DNA from: an uncultured Clostridia bacterium
GTDB lineage: Bacteria > Bacillota > Clostridia > Oscillospirales > Acutalibacteraceae
Reading direction: 5' to 3'
Length of the DNA stretch: 9,408 nucleotides
NCBI GenBank assembly: GCA_944384865.1
Contig: CALWVC010000048.1
Span: 1-9,408 of the forward strand
In this document: positions 5,336-9,408 of the stretch, one piece after another
Layout of the letters: each line of letters begins with the position of its first letter
How positions within the stretch are numbered: the stretch's first letter is position 1
Position numbers and translations under genes: made by a program
The notes under the pieces: generated by a model
The model's database searches: none
What the model was told of the DNA's origin: nothing
What the model saw: only the letters and a program-made list of their open reading frames with translations

Positions 5336-5638
5336 ATGAGCGTGGTGATTGTGGGCGGGAACGAACGCATGGTCTGTCAATATCAGTCGATCTGTAAAAA
5401 TTACGGCTGTAAGGCCAAGGTGTTTCCGAAAGAAAGCGGCACCCTGCGAAAGAAAATGGGGTGTCCGGATTTGTTGATCGTCTTTACCGGGACGGTATCG
5501 CACAAAATGGTGATCAGCGCATCGCAGGAGGCAAAACGCAACAACATCCCGATCGCACGGGTGCATACCAGCAGCGCCTCTGCGCTGCACGGCGTGCTGG
5601 CGGCGCAGACCGGGCAGGCGGAACAGACCAATGTGTAA
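5336..5638 (+). CDS. DUF2325 family protein (small, four-cysteine)
   Basis: This is a 100-residue cytoplasmic protein of the DUF2325 family, function not established. The N-terminus MSVVIVGGNERMV is a beta-strand plus glycine turn as in Rossmann-like folds. KVFPKESG (28-35), DLLIVFTGTVSHKMV (45-59) and RVHTSSASAL (75-84) are typical of clostridial members. Cysteines at 14, 20, 25 and 43 could bind metal or sense redox state, which is inference. ATG 5336 has AAAGGAG (5322-5328) 7 bases upstream, and the domain starts there; the in-frame ATG at 5249 would add unrelated residues from the leader. It is monocistronic, with its own strong promoter, several operator-like dyads and a strong terminator, so its expression is probably tightly regulated. 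Confidence 0.85.
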   Translation: MSVVIVGGNERMVCQYQSICKNYGCKAKVFPKESGTLRKKMGCPDLLIVFTGTVSHKMVISASQEAKRNNIPIARVHTSSASALHGVLAAQTGQAEQTNV

Positions 5639-5663
5639 TCGGCCAAACAGAAATTGATCGCAT

Positions 5664-5705
5664 AAAAACAATATGGGTCGGGTGTTCCCGGCCCATATTG
5701 TTTTT
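5664..5705. terminator. Bidirectional terminator between DUF2325 gene and mfd
   Basis: A 19-bp stem (5664-5682 with 5687-5705, one G-T pair) with a TGTT loop has five A at one end and five T at the other. On the plus strand the GC-rich part closes into TATTGTTTTT; on the minus strand it gives the same layout. It lies 25 bases after the DUF2325 stop and 76 bases beyond the mfd stop, so it can serve both convergent genes. Confidence 0.9.
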
Positions 5706-5781
5706 AATGAAAGATGAGGACCCTACGGATACCCGGCCAATTGTGATAACAAACACCCGGACGCAACCAAACCCCACACTT

Positions 5782-8700
5782 TTATTTGCCGTAAGCGTCC
5801 AGAATTTCCTGTAAAAGATCGGTGGGGAACTGACTGTCAGACTTGAAACGCACCGAAATATACGGCCGCTCGCCGCCGGAGAGCATCACCCGCCCTTTCA
5901 GCGCGCTCACCAGCGCCGACGCTTTTTGCAGATCGAACTTTACGGGATACAACAGCATACAGCCGCCTTTCTGTGCAACCTCCGCAATCCCTGCGGCAGC
6001 GGCGCGGTTGCGTACAAACGCGATATCGATCAGCCCCAGCACCGACGCCGGCGGCTCGCCGTAACGGTCGATTAGTTCGTCGAGTACATCCTCTGACTGT
6101 TCCTGGGTTTTGATCTGCGCGATCCGCCGGTAGATATGCAGCCGCTCCGGCAGCGCCGGAATATAATCCTCCGGGATATGCGCCGCCATCTGCAGATCCA
6201 CCGTGCAGTCCGGCGCGTCGGTGACCGGCTCGCCCTTTTCCTCCTTCACTGCGTCAGACAGCAGCTTTAAATACATATCATAACCCACCGATTCCATATG
6301 GCCGTGCTGCCGTGCGCCCAGCACATTGCCCGCGCCCCGAATCTCGAGATCACGCATCGCAATCTTAAACCCGGCGCCGAACTCGGTGAATTCCCGAATG
6401 GCCTCCAGCCGTTTTTCAGACACCTCAGACAGCGCCTTGCCGCGCCGGAAGGTAAAATAGGCATAGGCCCGCCGGGGAGAACGCCCTACCCGCCCCCGCA
6501 GCTGGTGCAGCTGCGACAAACCGAACCGGTCGGCGTCTTCAATGATCAATGTGTTGACGTTGGATACATCCACGCCGGTCTCGATGATGGTGGTGCAAAC
6601 CAAAACGTTGATCTCGCCGTCGATGACGCCGCGCCAGATTTCTGACAACGCATGTTCATCCATCTGGCCATGGGCTACCGCCACCCGGGCTTCGGGAATA
6701 TCCTCCTGAATCCGCGCGGCAATGCGCGAGATGGTATCTACCCGGTTGTGAATATAATAAACCTGCCCGCCCCGGAACAGCTCCCGCCGGATCGCGTCAT
6801 ACAACACGCCCCGGTCATATTCCAGAACATAAGACTGCACCGGATACCGGTCCTGCGGGGCTTCTTCGATCACCGACATATCCCGTAAACCGGACATCGC
6901 CATGTTCAGCGTGCGCGGAATCGGCGTAGCCGATAGCGTCAGCACATCCACCGTGGGAAACAGCTGCTTGAGCTTTTCTTTCTGCGCCACGCCGAACCGC
7001 TGCTCCTCGTCTACCACCAGCAGCCCCAAATCAGCAAACTGAATATCTTTGGAAATCAGCCGGTGGGTGCCGACGATAATATCGATCTCGCCGCGCCGCA
7101 GCTTCTGACGGATCGCCGTCTGCTGTGCCGGCGTTTTAAAACGCGACAGCATCTCAATCTGAACCGGAAACCCCTCCATCCGCTGCAATAACGTTTTATA
7201 GTGCTGCATGGCTAAAATGGTGGTGGGCACTAAAATCGCGCACTGCTTGCCGTCGCAGACACACTTAAAGGCCGCCCGCAGCGCCACTTCGGTTTTGCCG
7301 AAGCCCACGTCGCCGCACAGCAGCCGGTCCATCGGCATGGGGCGCTCCATATCGCCCTTGATCTCGTCACAGCATTTGAGCTGATCGTCGGTTTCTTCAT
7401 AAGGAAAACGATATTCAAAATCATGTTGTAAATCAGTATCCGGCGAAAACGCAAAGCCTTTGGCAGAAGCGCGCTTGGCATATAATGCGATCAGTTCTTT
7501 GGCCATATCCTTGACTGCCGATTTGACCCGCGCCTTGGTTTTCAGCCACCGGTCCGAGCCCAGCTTATCCAGCTTCAGCGCCGCGCCGCTCTCCGGCGCG
7601 CCGATATAACGCGAGACCAGATCCAGCTGGGTCACCGGCACATATAAAATATCATCCCGCTGATAGCGGATCTTGATATAATCCTTGATAATTCCATTGT
7701 TTTCGATTTTATTGATCCCGTCGAACACGCCGATCCCATATACCGAGTGCACCACATAATCGCCCCGGTGCAGTTCTTCCAGCGAGCCGATGGCCGCGCC
7801 CTGCATGCCATATTTTCTGCGCTTTTTTGGCTGCGACGCCCGGGCATGGGTAAATACAGCGATTTTGACGCCGGTATATTCAATGCCCATGGGTAGCCCG
7901 CCCGGGGTCACGACGATCCCACCCGCCGGCGGCGTATCTACCTGCTCGCCGTAAATCGCAGGCAATCCCGCGGTCTGCAGGCTGTCGGCCAGCGTGACGG
8001 AAGCCCGCTGGCTGCCGCCCAGAATCACCACACGGTACTGCTCGTGTAAATACGGCGCAAGATCGGTCTGCAATTCTTCAATCAGCCCGTTCCACGCCGG
8101 GATGGTTTTAAGATCAAAGGTCACGGCGTCTTTCGGGCTGACCGCGCCGGAACGAACGGCAAAAGTCTCTAACAACACGGTATCGGTCTGTTGCAGCCAG
8201 CTGTAAAACGACGTGCGCCCCATACAAAAGCTGTCCACAAGCGCTTTGCACAGCCGGCCCTCTTCCAGCAACGCGGTCAGTTCTCCGGCGTGGCGCTGTT
8301 CAAACCCGCGCAGCCGTTCATCTATATGATTCTGCTCATCGACAAACACCATCGCGTCACCGAGATAATCGAGCAGTGTGGCGGGCTGATCGTAGCACAG
8401 CGAAATATATCGATCCAGATCAGGCAGCAAAACCCCGTTTTTGATCTGGTCCAGATCTTCATAAAGATGCTGCTTCGCCGCCTGTTCCGCCGGCTTCAAG
8501 CGGTCTGCCAGCTGTTGCAGCCGGTGGCAAAACGCTGCCGGATCGGTATATAACACCTCTCTGGCGGGGGTGACAGTCAGGCTGTCAGCCTTGTCGGTGC
8601 GCCGTTGTGTGACCGGATCAAACAGCGAAATAGAATCGATCTCGTCACCCCAGAACTCCACGCGGGCGGGCTGCTGCACGCCGGGGACAAACACGTCCAC

Positions 8701-9234
8701 AATGCCGCCGCGCCGGGCAAATTGCCCCTCGCCCTCCACGCTGTCGGTGTGGGCGTATCCGCCGGCAACCAGCGTCTGCACCAGATGTTCCGGCGTCAGA
8801 TTTTCAGACAGGTCTATCCGCAATACCAGCTGTTGTAGCACCGCCGGCGGCATGGTGTGCAACAGCAACGCGTCAGGCGTAGCGACGACGATACGACTCT
8901 GCTCCTGCATCAGGCGGGACAACACGCCGATCCGGTTCCGCTCAAATTCTCTGGATACACCCTCTATCGGCCGCAGGCACAGATCACGGGCGGGAAATAA
9001 CAGCGGATCCGCCCCCATCTGCGCCAGCAGCTCGGTCATTTTTACAGCGGCGCCTTCGTCCGGCGCAACGACCAAAGCCCGCCGGTGCAAATCGGCAGGC
9101 AGTGTGCAGATCAGATTCGCCTTGTGAACGCCGGAAAGCCCGGTGGCAGATACCGGCACATGGCCGTTCTCCACCGCCTGCCGCAGACGGTCATAAGCGG
9201 GCAGGCTTCGCAGCGCCCGGTTTAAAAACTCCAT
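5782..9234 (-). CDS. mfd: Transcription-repair coupling factor Mfd
   Basis: Mfd is an ATP-driven DNA translocase that dislodges RNA polymerase stalled at lesions and recruits UvrA for excision repair. The product is 1150 residues, close to the E. coli length. The N-terminal UvrB-like module has the degenerate Walker region TGLSGVHKA (31-39) and the VEFWGDEID segment (192-200). The RNA-polymerase-interacting domain begins at HRGDYVVHSVYGIG (489-502). The translocase has Walker A GDVGFGKTEVA (641-651), DEEQ (742-745), SATPIPRTL (768-776) and QLRGRVGR (911-918). The TRG region follows (RDLEIRGAGNVLG, 961-973), and the C-terminal domain has IPEDYIPALPERLHIYRRI (1020-1038). All motifs look intact. 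ATG 9234 is the earliest possible start because in-frame stops lie just upstream. It follows a probable pth gene. Confidence 0.97.
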   Translation of the reverse strand: MEFLNRALRSLPAYDRLRQAVENGHVPVSATGLSGVHKANLICTLPADLHRRALVVAPDEGAAVKMTELLAQMGADPLLFPARDLCLRPIEGVSREFERNRIGVLSRLMQEQSRIVVATPDALLLHTMPPAVLQQLVLRIDLSENLTPEHLVQTLVAGGYAHTDSVEGEGQFARRGGIVDVFVPGVQQPARVEFWGDEIDSISLFDPVTQRRTDKADSLTVTPAREVLYTDPAAFCHRLQQLADRLKPAEQAAKQHLYEDLDQIKNGVLLPDLDRYISLCYDQPATLLDYLGDAMVFVDEQNHIDERLRGFEQRHAGELTALLEEGRLCKALVDSFCMGRTSFYSWLQQTDTVLLETFAVRSGAVSPKDAVTFDLKTIPAWNGLIEELQTDLAPYLHEQYRVVILGGSQRASVTLADSLQTAGLPAIYGEQVDTPPAGGIVVTPGGLPMGIEYTGVKIAVFTHARASQPKKRRKYGMQGAAIGSLEELHRGDYVVHSVYGIGVFDGINKIENNGIIKDYIKIRYQRDDILYVPVTQLDLVSRYIGAPESGAALKLDKLGSDRWLKTKARVKSAVKDMAKELIALYAKRASAKGFAFSPDTDLQHDFEYRFPYEETDDQLKCCDEIKGDMERPMPMDRLLCGDVGFGKTEVALRAAFKCVCDGKQCAILVPTTILAMQHYKTLLQRMEGFPVQIEMLSRFKTPAQQTAIRQKLRRGEIDIIVGTHRLISKDIQFADLGLLVVDEEQRFGVAQKEKLKQLFPTVDVLTLSATPIPRTLNMAMSGLRDMSVIEEAPQDRYPVQSYVLEYDRGVLYDAIRRELFRGGQVYYIHNRVDTISRIAARIQEDIPEARVAVAHGQMDEHALSEIWRGVIDGEINVLVCTTIIETGVDVSNVNTLIIEDADRFGLSQLHQLRGRVGRSPRRAYAYFTFRRGKALSEVSEKRLEAIREFTEFGAGFKIAMRDLEIRGAGNVLGARQHGHMESVGYDMYLKLLSDAVKEEKGEPVTDAPDCTVDLQMAAHIPEDYIPALPERLHIYRRIAQIKTQEQSEDVLDELIDRYGEPPASVLGLIDIAFVRNRAAAAGIAEVAQKGGCMLLYPVKFDLQKASALVSALKGRVMLSGGERPYISVRFKSDSQFPTDLLQEILDAYGK

Positions 9235-9348
9235 ATAGTTCTATCACAAAGCCGGATCGACCCGACCGCTGCCGGCCGATAGATCCGGTCTCCTTTCTTC
9301 CATGGTTTGAATGCGATTTGGCCGCCAAATAGAAGCAGCCCGGCCGCG
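9235..9348 (-). promoter_or_regulatory. pth-mfd spacer with hairpin between Shine-Dalgarno and mfd start
   Basis: On the minus strand AAAGGAG (9296-9290) is the only good ribosome site, but it lies 55 bases from the mfd ATG. Between them CCGGATC and GATCCGG (plus-strand 9252-9258 and 9282-9288) form an inverted repeat. It can be extended by AAAG (9248-9251) pairing with CTTT (9293-9296), which would involve the ribosome site. A 20-codon frame (ATG 9303 to TGA 9244) is in frame with mfd and stops 9 bases before it. A 15-base dyad ATTTGGC-C-GCCAAAT lies at 9316-9330. No convincing promoter was seen, so mfd is probably co-transcribed with the upstream gene. Confidence 0.45.
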
Positions 9349-9408
9349 CTAAGAATTATAGCGGTTCATCGCCTGTTCGGTCTGCCCCTGCAGCATCAAT
9401 AACACCGA
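9349..9408 (-). CDS. pth: Probable peptidyl-tRNA hydrolase, C-terminal end (partial)
   Basis: The minus strand is open from the window edge to a TAG at 9351-9349, giving 19 residues, SVLLMLQGQTEQAMNRYNS. The C-terminal AMNRYN string in a helix is typical of bacterial Pth, which recycles peptidyl-tRNA by hydrolysing the ester bond, and pth directly upstream of mfd is a common Firmicute arrangement. Only the tail is visible and the catalytic residues lie outside the window, so the call rests on the ending and on gene order. The gap to mfd is 114 bases. Confidence 0.65.
   Translation of the reverse strand, partial: SVLLMLQGQTEQAMNRYNS

Noticed and set aside
5843..9127. Many plus-strand open frames opposite mfd
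   Set aside because: They are shadows of a GC-rich minus-strand gene whose complete protein motifs are unmistakable.

Overview
The window reads as a chromosomal segment of an anaerobic Firmicute, most likely a Clostridia / Oscillospiraceae-type gut bacterium. The basis is moderately GC-rich coding DNA, strong AAGGAGG-type ribosome sites, sigma-A-type promoters, a DUF2325 protein of the clostridial type, and a pth-mfd gene pair. The species cannot be named from the sequence.

Layout. Positions 1-156 hold the 3' end of an AT-rich, unrecognised plus-strand gene. Positions 157-728 are non-coding: a polypyrimidine/polypurine hairpin, a GC-rich hairpin-dense island (about 300-600) whose right end is repeated imperfectly 389 bp to the left, and a further inverted repeat. 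A strong extended -10 promoter (729-757) then drives livH-livM-livG-livF (825-4424), the two membrane and two ATPase subunits of a branched-chain amino acid ABC importer. No substrate-binding-protein gene lies in the window. An intrinsic terminator at 4603-4632 probably ends this transcript.

Positions 4633-5106 look non-coding. A near-consensus promoter (5107-5135), carrying a cluster of dyad and direct-repeat operator-like sites, precedes a small monocistronic DUF2325 gene (5336-5638). A bidirectional 19-bp hairpin terminator (5664-5705) separates it from the convergent mfd gene (9234 to 5782, minus strand), the transcription-repair coupling factor. Upstream of mfd on the same strand is the last 19 codons of a gene that is probably pth, peptidyl-tRNA hydrolase, so mfd is probably in a pth-mfd operon.

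How it fits together. The liv cassette is nutrient uptake and mfd/pth are housekeeping. The least explained parts are the DUF2325 control region, where related dyads sit 100 bp apart, the GC-rich island before livH, and the 114-nt pth-mfd spacer, where the only good Shine-Dalgarno sequence lies 55 nt from the mfd start with an inverted repeat between them. I saw no tRNA, rRNA, CRISPR array, transposase or phage gene.
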